DNA of 64,000 nucleotides, taken from contig NZ_VTZU01000003.1 of NCBI RefSeq assembly GCF_008370685.1, positions 167,667-231,666 of the forward strand, in the 5' to 3' direction. The notes under the pieces were generated by a model. That model was given only the letters and a program-made list of their open reading frames with translations, was not told where the DNA came from and made no database searches. The position numbers and the translations under genes are program-made. Shown piece after piece: positions 44,568 through 54,086 of the stretch. Source of the stretch: Aquimarina sp. RZ0 (GTDB lineage Bacteria > Bacteroidota > Bacteroidia > Flavobacteriales > Flavobacteriaceae). The stretch's first letter is position 1. Each line of letters begins with the position of its first letter.

Positions 44568-46235
44568 ATGTCAGTAACAGCAATGAAAACCCCAGGGGTC
44601 TATATCCAGGAGCTGGATGCCTTTGGAAATGCAGTTGTACCTGTGCCTACGGCAATTCCGGCTTTTATCGGATTTACGGCGCAGACCAACTATAATGGTA
44701 AAGACCTGGTCAATAAAGCGGTTAAAGTAACCTCTTTGGCAGAGTTTAATGCAATTTTTGGGAGCAAACCTCCTCTAATTCAATTTAGTGTCACTGCAAT
44801 TTCTGCCAAACCACCGAAACCCGCTACTCCGGCAGCAACAGATCCAAAAAAGAAACCAGCTGATGCAGCTTCAAAACCAGCTGGAGATACGAGTACAGCC
44901 TCTGCGGTTCCTGATTTTCTAATGGGAACTAATGGATATTCATTAGCAACATCTACTGTAAATTATCGATTGTATAGTGCTGTTCGATTCTTTTATGAAA
45001 ATGGAGGAGGAACCTGTTATATTGTATCTACGGGAGGATACGATTATTCGTTGACAGGATTATCATCTACAAAACCCTTTGAAGATGCATTAACCGTGCT
45101 GACAAAAGAAACAGAGCCAACGATGATTGTAATTCCGGATGCAGTGGAATTAATGGATCCAACAGAGGCTGAACTGGCTAATAAGTATGCTTTGTGTTAT
45201 ACATTACAGGGAGAGATGATCAATCATTGTGGAGAATTGGCAAGTAGAGTGGCGCTTATAGACATTCCAGGGGGATATAGTGAGCCATTAGTAGGAACCA
45301 CTAGTATAGAAGGATTCAGAAATGCAGTAGAACCTACACTTCCTAAGTTTAATAGTTATGCTGCTGCATATTATCCGTGGCTACACACTACAGTGAATCA
45401 ATTAGGAGATGTATCTTATAAAAATATTGCACCAGGAAGTTATGCTGCTGTAAAAACATTATTAACATCAGAATTTCCGGCAGTAACAGATCCTAAGACT
45501 AAAAGTGCTGTACCTAATCCCATTACTAAGTATATAACAGCATTATTTGCAGCAAAACCTGCTGCAGATGGTATTACTCAAGATAAAGCAGATGGAGTAC
45601 TTAAAAATTTAAGTGCGTCTTATAAGTTATTGTTAAAACACATGCTTGAGAAACTTAATTTAATGCCTCCCAGTGCTGCCATGGCAGGAATATATACCAC
45701 AGTAGATAATAATGAAGGTGTATGGATTGCACCAGCCAATGTAGGAGTACAAGGAGTAATCACGCCGGCTGTAAAAGTAGATCATCAGGCGCAGGAAGAT
45801 CTTAATATGCCATTAGATGGTAAATCAATTTGTGCCATCAGGGCTTTTCCCGGTAAAGGAGTTTTAGTATGGGGAGCAAGAACATTGGATGGTAATTCTA
45901 ATGATTGGCGATATATCAATGTGAGAAGAACACTCATATATATAGAACAATCTGTAAAAGAAGCAGCAAGTGCTTATGTTTTTGCGCCTAATGATGCCGT
46001 AACCTGGGTAGCTGTAAAAAGTATGATCAGTAACTTTCTTATAGGATTATGGAATCAGGGAGGCCTGGTCGGACCTAAACCTGCAGATGCATTTTCTGTA
46101 ACGGTTGGATTAGGAAGCACTATGACAGGTGATGATGTTCTTAATGGAAGAATGATTGTAGCAGTAAAAGTTGCAGTATCACATCCTGCAGAATTTATTG
46201 AGATTACTTTTCAGCAGGAAATGCAGAAAGGGTAA
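44568..46235 (+). CDS. contractile tail sheath protein
   Basis: The protein has 555 residues. The N-terminal KTPGVYIQELDAFGNAVVPV matches the phage/CIS sheath opening, and the C-terminal domain holds the classic GKGVLVWGARTLDGNSNDWR and RRTLIYIEQSVKEA motifs. The sheath polymerises around the inner tube and contracts to drive it out. An insert at about residues 83-115 is rich in Ala, Pro, Lys and Thr (PATPAATDPKKKPADAASKP) and probably forms a flexible surface loop. The window holds only one sheath gene, whereas Afp has three. The gene starts 17 bases after the unknown protein gene. Confidence 0.97.
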   Translation: MSVTAMKTPGVYIQELDAFGNAVVPVPTAIPAFIGFTAQTNYNGKDLVNKAVKVTSLAEFNAIFGSKPPLIQFSVTAISAKPPKPATPAATDPKKKPADAASKPAGDTSTASAVPDFLMGTNGYSLATSTVNYRLYSAVRFFYENGGGTCYIVSTGGYDYSLTGLSSTKPFEDALTVLTKETEPTMIVIPDAVELMDPTEAELANKYALCYTLQGEMINHCGELASRVALIDIPGGYSEPLVGTTSIEGFRNAVEPTLPKFNSYAAAYYPWLHTTVNQLGDVSYKNIAPGSYAAVKTLLTSEFPAVTDPKTKSAVPNPITKYITALFAAKPAADGITQDKADGVLKNLSASYKLLLKHMLEKLNLMPPSAAMAGIYTTVDNNEGVWIAPANVGVQGVITPAVKVDHQAQEDLNMPLDGKSICAIRAFPGKGVLVWGARTLDGNSNDWRYINVRRTLIYIEQSVKEAASAYVFAPNDAVTWVAVKSMISNFLIGLWNQGGLVGPKPADAFSVTVGLGSTMTGDDVLNGRMIVAVKVAVSHPAEFIEITFQQEMQKG

Positions 46236-46288
46236 GGAGGTATATTAAAGAAAATAAAAAATAAACTAATATTTAAAAACATACAATT

Positions 46289-46750
46289 ATGGCAGATGAT
46301 GGATCAGCACAAGGTGCAATTTGGCCGTTGACTAAGTTTTATTTTACAGTAAGTTTAGGTTCACAAGATAGCACGGCTTCTTTTCAGGAAGTTTCTGGAT
46401 TAGAAACAGAAACACAGATTGTAGAATACAGACATGGAGATAGCAAAACATTTAGCACCATAAAAATGCCTGGAATTGCTAAAACAGGTAATGTGACGCT
46501 TAAAAAAGGAGTGTTTGTAAAAGATAATAATTTCTGGAAATGGTATGATGCTATAAAAATGAATACGATCAAAAGAGAAACAGTAGTCATTCAATTATTA
46601 GATCAGACTGGAGCTCCTACTATGACCTGGACATTAACCAATGCCTGGCCAACAAAAATTACGGCGACAGATTTAAAATCAGAAGCAAATGAGGTAGCAG
46701 TGGAGACGCTAGAATTAGCGCATGAAGGCTTAACAATTGCGAATGAGTAA
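46289..46750 (+). CDS. inner tube protein, Afp1-like (T4 gp19 family)
   Basis: The protein has 153 residues. FYFTVSLGSQDSTASFQEVSGLETETQ and the KTGNVTLKKGVF block fit the gp19/Hcp-related tube family of CIS, with the C-terminal ANEVAVETLELAHEGLTI. It should form the main hexameric tube inside the sheath. It lies 53 bases after the sheath gene, the largest gap among the early structural genes; a strong independent ribosome binding site would be expected for such an abundant part. It is paralogous to the next gene. Confidence 0.95.
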   Translation: MADDGSAQGAIWPLTKFYFTVSLGSQDSTASFQEVSGLETETQIVEYRHGDSKTFSTIKMPGIAKTGNVTLKKGVFVKDNNFWKWYDAIKMNTIKRETVVIQLLDQTGAPTMTWTLTNAWPTKITATDLKSEANEVAVETLELAHEGLTIANE

Positions 46751-46752
46751 CT

Positions 46753-47202
46753 ATGAGTAGTGATTATCCCATTACAGGTTTTTATTTTAGACTAACTTTT
46801 CCTTTGGAATTAGGATTACTGGATACTTCATTTAAAGAGGTGTCGGGGATGGCGATGGAAATGGGAATCGAAGAAATTGCAGAAGGTGGGGAGAACCGGT
46901 TTAAGCACCGGGTTCCTACTGGAGCAAAATACCAAAACCTGGTTCTTAAACGAGGATTGACCACCAGTGTATCGGCACTTTCATTATGGTGCGAGGCTAC
47001 CTTAGCAGGTGGTTTATCCTCTACGATTATAAAGCAAACCGTTATTGTGAGTCTTATGGACGAAAATTCTTTACCTATTAAAAACTGGAGCTTTGTAAAC
47101 GCCTGGCCTGTAAAATGGGAGTTTTCGCCATTAAATTCCATGAATAATGAGATTGTTATAGAAACACTTGAGTTAACCTATGATTATTCCTTAGTACTAT
47201 AA
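46753..47202 (+). CDS. second tube protein, Afp5-like
   Basis: The protein has 149 residues in the gp19 family. FYFRLTFPLELGLLDTSFKE and KYQNLVLKRGLTTS align with the neighbouring tube protein, and the end is NNEIVIETLELTYDYSLVL. In Afp/PVC systems the second tube protein (Afp5) forms the tube initiator ring on top of the spike. It starts two bases after the first tube gene stop. Confidence 0.92.
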   Translation: MSSDYPITGFYFRLTFPLELGLLDTSFKEVSGMAMEMGIEEIAEGGENRFKHRVPTGAKYQNLVLKRGLTTSVSALSLWCEATLAGGLSSTIIKQTVIVSLMDENSLPIKNWSFVNAWPVKWEFSPLNSMNNEIVIETLELTYDYSLVL

Positions 47203-47203
47203 T

Positions 47204-47362
47204 ATGCCAATAGAAATAAGAGAACTTGTTATCAAAGTTAAAGTAGAAGAGAAAATGAATACTTCTCAAGAGCTTTTGGATATGGATGAGGTGCGAAAAT
47301 CGATCACTTCTATTTGTAAAAAAGAAGTAAAGAAACAATTGGAGAAACATAAAGAACGATAG
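47204..47362 (+). CDS. small DUF5908-like CIS protein
   Basis: The protein has only 52 residues, starting MPIEIRELVIKVKVEEKMN and ending in a basic helix (KKEVKKQLEKHKER). Very small proteins with this opening (DUF5908) sit between the second tube gene and the LysM gene in Bacteroidota injection-system operons; this is recalled, not searched. Its frame is tightly spaced: it begins two bases after the tube gene, and its TAG is immediately followed by the ATG of the next gene. The role is unknown; a baseplate assembly factor is plausible. Confidence 0.8.
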   Translation: MPIEIRELVIKVKVEEKMNTSQELLDMDEVRKSITSICKKEVKKQLEKHKER

Positions 47363-48034
47363 ATGTCAAAAGATTTGATGGAGATTATAGCATATTCAGA
47401 TAATGAATATTCTGGATCGGGCACCTCAAGCTGTACGGTTCAAATCAATCCTGCATCCTACTCTCATGAACATAGGACATCGTATAATAACACAGTGTCT
47501 CAGGGAGCACCTGGTGCAACCTTAAAATTCAAAGGAATCTCGCCGGAAAAAATATCTTTTGATATTTATTTTGATGCTACAGGAGCGGTGAGTACCGCAA
47601 GTATTCTAGATTCGCAAGTAGCTGTGGATGATCAGATACAAACTTTTAAAGACGTATGCTTCACTTATAATGGAGATATCCATGAACCTAATTATCTAAT
47701 TGTGTCCTGGGGGACATTAGTTTTTAAATGCAAGCTAACCTCTCTAAACATATCTTATACATTATTTCAGAGTGATGGTACTCCATTAAGAGCTAAATTA
47801 TCAGTGTCTTTTGAAGAAGCTATCGATGCTGATTTGATCGCTAAAGATGCGGGTAATTTATCTCCTGATCTTACACATTTGGTAGAAGTAAAAGATGGAG
47901 ACACCTTGCCTCTTATCTGTTATAGAATGTATGGTGATACCAGTTATTATATGGAAGTTGCAAAATATAATAATTTACTCAATTTTAGAGATATCCCTCC
48001 AGGGACAAAAATATATTTACCACCAATTAAATAA
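47363..48034 (+). CDS. LysM-containing baseplate protein, Afp7-like
   Basis: The protein has 223 residues. The N-terminal beta domain (about 10-160) shows SCTVQINPASYSHEHRTSYN and SPEKISFDIYFDATGAV. A C-terminal LysM domain (about 168-220) has VEVKDGDTLPLICYRMYGDT and ends IPPGTKIYLPPIK. It corresponds to Afp7/T4 gp53, which links the tube initiator and the spike. In CIS proteins the LysM fold usually binds neighbouring baseplate parts rather than peptidoglycan. Confidence 0.92.
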   Translation: MSKDLMEIIAYSDNEYSGSGTSSCTVQINPASYSHEHRTSYNNTVSQGAPGATLKFKGISPEKISFDIYFDATGAVSTASILDSQVAVDDQIQTFKDVCFTYNGDIHEPNYLIVSWGTLVFKCKLTSLNISYTLFQSDGTPLRAKLSVSFEEAIDADLIAKDAGNLSPDLTHLVEVKDGDTLPLICYRMYGDTSYYMEVAKYNNLLNFRDIPPGTKIYLPPIK

Positions 48035-48042
48035 ATTATCTC

Positions 48043-49824
48043 ATGGCGAGTTCACCAATAGTTGAAGGGAATCACTTAGTAACTTTTACCATTACCTCCG
48101 GCGGTTCGGATATTCCAGATACATACCAGGTACTGGACATAAAAGTAATACAAGAAATCAATAAAATAGCAGAAGCCGAAATTACAATCAGAGATGGCAG
48201 TGCATCAGAACAAACTTTTGAAATTACTGATGCAGATACTTTTGTGCCTGGAGCAGAAATAGAGATAAAACTAGGTTATGAAAATCAAAATGATAGCGTG
48301 TTTACAGGGATTGTGACCAAGCAATCTATAAAAATAGATGCTTCTGGGTCTATATTATTGATCACTTGTAAAGATACAGTGGTGCAGTCTACTATTGCCA
48401 GAAAAAATGCTGTGTTTTTATCAGCTACAGATAGTGATATTATAGAACAAATTGCAGGAAATTATAGTTTTGAAAATGCTGTTGACGCTACCACTGTTAC
48501 ACACGAAGAAGTAGTTCAGTTTTATGCTACAGATTGGGATTTTATTGTAAATAGGGCAGAGGTAAACGGGATGGTGGTTTTTACGGATAGCGGTACATTG
48601 ACAGTTGCAACTCCCGGAGTTAGTGAAACAGCTGATTTAACGGTACAATACGGATATGATATTATAGAATTGGATGCAGAGATTGATGCAACAAGTCAAT
48701 ACAGTAGTGTAGAAGGTAACTCCTGGGACATGGCGAATCAGGCATTGACCAATGCTACAGCAAGTGAACCTACGGTTAACGATCAGGGTAATTTATCAGG
48801 GTCAACATTAGGCGAAGTATTATCAGCTACCAATGTATTGAATGCCTCGGTACCTATTACATCCGATGCTGTTCAGGCCTGGGCAGATGCTGTATTGTTA
48901 AAATCCAGAATGTCCAGATACAGAGGAAGTATTACTTTCCAGGGTTCAGCTTTGGCTAAGGTAAATGGAACAATTACATTAAATGGTCTGGGAGATCGTT
49001 TTAATGGAGATGCATACATCTCTGGTGTTACACACTCTATAGATGATGGACAATGGCATACAGAAGTAAAAATAGGAATGTCTCCAGAATGGTTTAGTGA
49101 GAAAGCAAATACCTCTGGCCCCATAGCCTCTGGCTTATTACAGGGAGTAAAAGGATTACAAACCGGAACAGTAAAACAAATTTATGAAGATACTGGTGGA
49201 GAATATAGGGTAGAGGTACAGATTCCTGTATTAGACGATGATACAGCTACTGTCTGGGCGAGAATGTCTACTTTTTATGCCAGTAGTAGTGTTGGAGCAT
49301 TTTTTTATCCCGAAGTAGGAGACGAAGTTATACTGGGGTTTATGAATGAAGATCCCAGATTTCCAATAATTTTGGGAAGTGTATATAGTAGTGCATTGAC
49401 ACCTCCCGTAGATATTGCAGATGCCAATAATTATATAAAAACGTTGATGACCAAGAGTCAGTTGCAACTACAGTTTGACGATGAGAATATTGTGATGACC
49501 ATAGTAACACCAAACAATAATACGATTGTTATTAGTGATCAGGATCAGGGGATTACAATTACAGATGAGAATAGTAATCAAATCCAGATGAATGCAGATG
49601 GGATTACTATCCAAAGTCAATCCAGTATGACTATTCAGGCTGCTGATGATCTTACCATACAAGGATCATCGGTAACGATTACAGCAGATAATGATTTGAC
49701 AGTGAGTGGTAGTTCGGTATCAGCATCAGCAGATCAATCAATGACCATTAGCGGTAGTAGCGGATGTGATATTAGTAGTAGCGGAGAAACAAATATTAGC
49801 GGATCTATGGTAAACCTTAATTAA
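48043..49824 (+). CDS. VgrG/Afp8-like central spike protein
   Basis: The protein has 593 residues. The N-terminal gp27-like region (about 1-370) starts with VTFTITSGGSDIPDTYQVLD and includes FYATDWDFIVNRAEVNGM. An OB-fold segment of gp5 type follows (about 375-465; VWARMSTFYASSSVGAFFYP and PRFPIILGSVYSS). The C-terminal 120 residues are short repeats rich in T, S, I and Q (SVTITADNDLTVSGSSVSAS), the signature of a triple-stranded beta-helix needle. The trimer forms the piercing spike. There is no C-terminal effector extension. The PAAR-like tip is encoded separately at 62871. Confidence 0.96.
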   Translation: MASSPIVEGNHLVTFTITSGGSDIPDTYQVLDIKVIQEINKIAEAEITIRDGSASEQTFEITDADTFVPGAEIEIKLGYENQNDSVFTGIVTKQSIKIDASGSILLITCKDTVVQSTIARKNAVFLSATDSDIIEQIAGNYSFENAVDATTVTHEEVVQFYATDWDFIVNRAEVNGMVVFTDSGTLTVATPGVSETADLTVQYGYDIIELDAEIDATSQYSSVEGNSWDMANQALTNATASEPTVNDQGNLSGSTLGEVLSATNVLNASVPITSDAVQAWADAVLLKSRMSRYRGSITFQGSALAKVNGTITLNGLGDRFNGDAYISGVTHSIDDGQWHTEVKIGMSPEWFSEKANTSGPIASGLLQGVKGLQTGTVKQIYEDTGGEYRVEVQIPVLDDDTATVWARMSTFYASSSVGAFFYPEVGDEVILGFMNEDPRFPIILGSVYSSALTPPVDIADANNYIKTLMTKSQLQLQFDDENIVMTIVTPNNNTIVISDQDQGITITDENSNQIQMNADGITIQSQSSMTIQAADDLTIQGSSVTITADNDLTVSGSSVSASADQSMTISGSSGCDISSSGETNISGSMVNLN

Positions 49825-49825
49825 T

Positions 49826-50305
49826 ATGAAGTATAAAACATCATTTTTAGGAACCGGATGGGGATTTCCTCCAACATTTCATAAAGAAAAAGAATTAGGT
49901 GTCGTTATGGTATCTGATGAGAAGGATATAGAGCAATCTCTTGAGATTCTATTAAATACGACCATAGGAGAACGTATAATGTTACCTAAATATGGGACTG
50001 ATTTATATAGTTATTTGTTTGAATCTATTTCTAACTCCAGAGTACATCTTATTAAGGAAATGCTCAGAACTGCTATTGTAAAATTCGAACCTAGGATTAA
50101 ATTAATAAAAATAGCATTAGACGAGTCTGATTATCTGGACGGAATTATAAGAATAAATTTAGATTATATAATTCCTTTGACGAATACAAGATTTAATCTA
50201 GTGTTTCCATACTATAAAGTAGAGGGAACAGATATACCTTTATTATATAAAAAGCAATTACAAAAATCAGAAGTTTTGCCTAAAACATTAGAAGATATTA
50301 CCTAA
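49826..50305 (+). CDS. gp25-like baseplate protein, Afp9
   Basis: The protein has 159 residues. LGTGWGFPPTFHKEKELGVV and the conserved SLEILLNTTIGERIMLPKYG (the gp25/GPW signature with EPR-like FEPRIKLI) mark the wedge protein gp25. It joins sheath initiation to the baseplate wedges. It begins one base after the spike gene stop. Confidence 0.96.
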   Translation: MKYKTSFLGTGWGFPPTFHKEKELGVVMVSDEKDIEQSLEILLNTTIGERIMLPKYGTDLYSYLFESISNSRVHLIKEMLRTAIVKFEPRIKLIKIALDESDYLDGIIRINLDYIIPLTNTRFNLVFPYYKVEGTDIPLLYKKQLQKSEVLPKTLEDIT

Positions 50306-50340
50306 TCGATAAGTACATTTTTTTTAAAGTAACAACAGTA

Positions 50341-53300
50341 ATGATCGAAAGACGGAAGGGAACCATACAGCATCAGAGAAAAAATGAAAACCTGATTAGG
50401 CAGGATTTTAAAATAGATGATAGATCTTTTGAGGATTTGTTGGGGTATCTTATATCATATGCAGAATACATTAATTTTTATAATATAGACAATCATATTG
50501 ATGGTAACTGGAAGGTTCTTTTAGAACATGATCCAATCTTGTATATGGTAACAATTATACAGGAACCCGTTGTTAATCTCACAAGTATTGACGATAACAA
50601 GAAAACAGTTCAGGATATATTAAAGTGGTATGATAAAATAGAAAAATGGAAAAAAGATTTGATAGGTTTTCATGAAGATATTTTAGCAAACAAAATCGGA
50701 AACATTGTATCTGATGTATTACAATATCAGAGAGAAAACTTGTCAGAATACCTCAATAGTATTGAAGAAAAAGAAAAGCCAGAGCCCAAATCATTTTCTG
50801 AGGCAATTCAGCGATATTCTAAACCACCACCAAAGAAAAGGGAGGTAGATCTACCCGAGGTAGTAGAGACATTAAAGAAGATTATCCTCCATATTCAGGA
50901 TTTTACAAAAAAATATCTAAGGACGTATATTTTTAAAAGAGATGACCACTTGCCTAATAATGCCATGTATATCACTTTTGTAATGCTTTATGAAAAATTG
51001 CAAGGTCATATCAACCAGTTATCAAAAAAGCACCTTGATTTTTATTACAAAGAGATACTGCAACAGACAATAAGTAGAGCGATTCCCACTACTGCGATTG
51101 TATGTTTTGAGGCAACCCCAAAATCAAAAAGTACTCCAATCCCTGAAGGGACAGAGCTTTCTGCGGGTAAATTATTTGGCAGTAAAAAAGAAATTCTTTT
51201 TAAAACCAATAAAGCCATATTAATAAATCCTATTAGTATACAATCTATAGAAACATTATTTTTTAATAAAAGTTCCTTTATAAAAGTAGGCACAGATCTT
51301 CCAATTATATCCAGTATTCTAAAAAATCAATTAATACTCAATGCTAAAAAGAATCCCGAAACTAATAATTGGGCATTATTTGGAGCAGATCAAAATACAT
51401 TAATTAATTCTGAAATAGCCCCCATAATTACTACAGATGTTGGATTTATGATAGGATCTCCCGTGTTATTTCTGGAAGAAGGAAAGAGAGAAGTTACCCT
51501 AAGCTGTACATTAGAAGAAAATTCTGCAAGTCATATATTTTGGAAATTATTGGAGCAAATGACAATCAATGAAAAATTACCATTTGATGTCGTATGTGCC
51601 AGAGTTTTTGAAGAAGCATTTATAATATCATATACATCCATAAAGAGTTGGGAGACAGTTTCTTCTTATGAGGTATCGTTTAACAAAGAAGAAAATACAT
51701 TTATAATACACTTTGTTCTTCAGAATACAGAAGCCCCAGTTACTGCATTAGCCTCAGAAAAAGAGCATTCTGTTTGGCCAATGATCAGGGTGATATTTGA
51801 TGAGTATGCTCCAGTGTATGTCTATTCCTTCTTTAAAGGAGTCATTCTCGAAGATATAACTATTGATATTGAGGTCACAGAAATCAAAAACCTGGCTGTA
51901 TATAATAACATAGGTAAAATGCCATTAACTAAAGCATTTGACCTTTTTGGGCCACTACCGGCAAAAGGAGGATACCTCATGATAGGCAAAAGTGAATTAT
52001 TTAAAAAAGAAATAACCCATATAGATATCGATATTGATTGGGAAGCAGTACCGGCAGAATACGGAGGTTTTGATACTTATTACCAGGAATATACAGAAGC
52101 ATTTGCAAATGATTTTTTTAAGGTAAAAATACAGACACTATGCAATGGATATTGGTTTCCCAGAGAAGAAGCATTAGTAGAAGAACATAATCTTTTTGAA
52201 ACAGAGGATTGTCTTACTCCAGAAGGGTATGATAGCACCTTGGTGTCGTCCAAAAAATCTTTTTCATTAAATAACCTAGGGAAGTATGAGTTTTCCAGAG
52301 ATTACAGGCTTCAGGATCCTCTGAAATATACAATACATACCCAAAGCGGATTTATAAAACTTACACTGGATTCTCCGGTATATGCTTTTGGGAAAGATCT
52401 ATATCAGAAGAATTATACAGAAATAGCCACATATAATGCTAAGAATGAAGAAGAATTACCATTACCTAATAAACCCTTTATACCCAAGGTAAAGGGAGTA
52501 ACCCTGGCGTATAAGGCAAAAGATGTACTTTATTTTAATAATTCTTTTTCTAATGATGATAGTACCGGTGTAATAGCAGGCGATTATCTGCATATAACAC
52601 CTTTTAGCATCCAGAAAATAATAAGTGATAGTAAAGTGTATAAAAATACAATAGTCACGGATTATGATGGAGAAGGATATTTTTATATAAGATTAGATGG
52701 GCTTAGTACAGGTGTTGGGTTTTCTTTGTTTTTTGATTTGCAAAACCAAACAACAGCTTATAATTCAATAAAAAATAATATTGTATTTCAATTCAAAACA
52801 TCAGATAGTTGGACAGTACTTACAGAAAAATATATGATCTCTGATAGCACCAATCAACTGACAAAATCAGGTATTATAGAATTCAGATTACCAAGCCATA
52901 TTACAATCAACAAAGAAGATATATTCGAGATACGATGCATAGCAAAAAAACAAGCCTATACATATCCCACTATAAGAGGAATCTATGTAAATGCTGTAAC
53001 CGCCTCTTGTACAACCGAAAATATTGATATTGTTGGTAAGCAGATAGCCGCTAATAGGATTACTAAAATAGTAAAGAAAATACCTGGAATAAAACAGGTG
53101 CTACAACCAGCACCTTCTTATGGAGGAAAGCTTCCGGGAACACCAGATATGCTGTACACAGAAGTAAGTGAACGAATACGGCATAAAGATAGGGCAGTTA
53201 CTCTTTGGGATTATGAGCGATTAACATTGCAGTACTTTCACGAAGTAATTGCGGCAAAATGCACCAATCTTAACGATAATTTTAAACCGCAGGCAGGCTA

Positions 53301-54006
53301 TGTACGATTGATCGTATTAAGTGCCAAATGGGAAAATGAACATCATCATTACTTTAATGGAAACGAATTATCACAAATAGCAGAATTCATCCAGAAAAAA
53401 TCAAACTCATTTATAAAGGTAAAAGTCCAGAACCCAGAAGTAGAATGGTTATTGGTAAATTGTATAGTAACCTTTTATGAAGAAGATGATGGTGGATATT
53501 ATATCAATGAATTAAATAAGGTAATTAGTGAATACTTATGCCCAATGCCATTAGGTAATACTAATATTGAGGGTATTGGAGCTACCGTAGAGCCGCGGAT
53601 GTTAGTGAGCTATATAGAAGACCTGCCTTATATACAGGGAGTTGAAAAATTAAATATAGAACATATTGTCAAAAAAGAGATGAATGATTTTACATTGAAG
53701 GTATATGAAGAAAGTGAAATGATACGCCCTACAAAACCTTTTTCAATTTTAGCCCCGATGCATAAACATCATATCAATTCTCACGCTGCAATAGAAGAAA
53801 CTCATGGAGAAGCCACAGAAGAAGAAATGCTAAACTTACAGGTAGGCATAGATTATATTATCGAAGCAGATGAAAAAGAAAGCAAACAGGAACTAGAGAA
53901 ATCTGAGTCCTCAGTACTAGATACAACAACAGAAGTAAAACCCAAAAAAGAAATAGTGCCTTATGACAAATATAATACGGTACTGACATTTACAATTGAG
54001 AAATAG
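50341..54006 (+). CDS. large baseplate wedge protein, Afp11-like (gpJ/gp6 type)
   Basis: The protein has 1221 residues. The C-terminal half contains the Afp11/baseplate J pattern: YTEVSERIRHKDRAVTLWDY, then FKPQAGYVRLIVLSAKWE and VKVQNPEVEWLLVNCIVTFY. The N-terminal half is helical (about 1-240) and then beta-rich. The last 90 residues are acidic and low in complexity (EKESKQELEKSESSVLDTTT), probably disordered. The homologue forms the wedge ring around the spike together with the Afp12-like protein. It begins 35 bases after the gp25 gene. Confidence 0.9.
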   Translation: MIERRKGTIQHQRKNENLIRQDFKIDDRSFEDLLGYLISYAEYINFYNIDNHIDGNWKVLLEHDPILYMVTIIQEPVVNLTSIDDNKKTVQDILKWYDKIEKWKKDLIGFHEDILANKIGNIVSDVLQYQRENLSEYLNSIEEKEKPEPKSFSEAIQRYSKPPPKKREVDLPEVVETLKKIILHIQDFTKKYLRTYIFKRDDHLPNNAMYITFVMLYEKLQGHINQLSKKHLDFYYKEILQQTISRAIPTTAIVCFEATPKSKSTPIPEGTELSAGKLFGSKKEILFKTNKAILINPISIQSIETLFFNKSSFIKVGTDLPIISSILKNQLILNAKKNPETNNWALFGADQNTLINSEIAPIITTDVGFMIGSPVLFLEEGKREVTLSCTLEENSASHIFWKLLEQMTINEKLPFDVVCARVFEEAFIISYTSIKSWETVSSYEVSFNKEENTFIIHFVLQNTEAPVTALASEKEHSVWPMIRVIFDEYAPVYVYSFFKGVILEDITIDIEVTEIKNLAVYNNIGKMPLTKAFDLFGPLPAKGGYLMIGKSELFKKEITHIDIDIDWEAVPAEYGGFDTYYQEYTEAFANDFFKVKIQTLCNGYWFPREEALVEEHNLFETEDCLTPEGYDSTLVSSKKSFSLNNLGKYEFSRDYRLQDPLKYTIHTQSGFIKLTLDSPVYAFGKDLYQKNYTEIATYNAKNEEELPLPNKPFIPKVKGVTLAYKAKDVLYFNNSFSNDDSTGVIAGDYLHITPFSIQKIISDSKVYKNTIVTDYDGEGYFYIRLDGLSTGVGFSLFFDLQNQTTAYNSIKNNIVFQFKTSDSWTVLTEKYMISDSTNQLTKSGIIEFRLPSHITINKEDIFEIRCIAKKQAYTYPTIRGIYVNAVTASCTTENIDIVGKQIAANRITKIVKKIPGIKQVLQPAPSYGGKLPGTPDMLYTEVSERIRHKDRAVTLWDYERLTLQYFHEVIAAKCTNLNDNFKPQAGYVRLIVLSAKWENEHHHYFNGNELSQIAEFIQKKSNSFIKVKVQNPEVEWLLVNCIVTFYEEDDGGYYINELNKVISEYLCPMPLGNTNIEGIGATVEPRMLVSYIEDLPYIQGVEKLNIEHIVKKEMNDFTLKVYEESEMIRPTKPFSILAPMHKHHINSHAAIEETHGEATEEEMLNLQVGIDYIIEADEKESKQELEKSESSVLDTTTEVKPKKEIVPYDKYNTVLTFTIEK

Positions 54007-54086
54007 TAATTAGAAACTATACAATATCATATCCCCAAAGACTTCAAAAATAACGAACGGATACTCATTACCTAAATAAGATCAAA

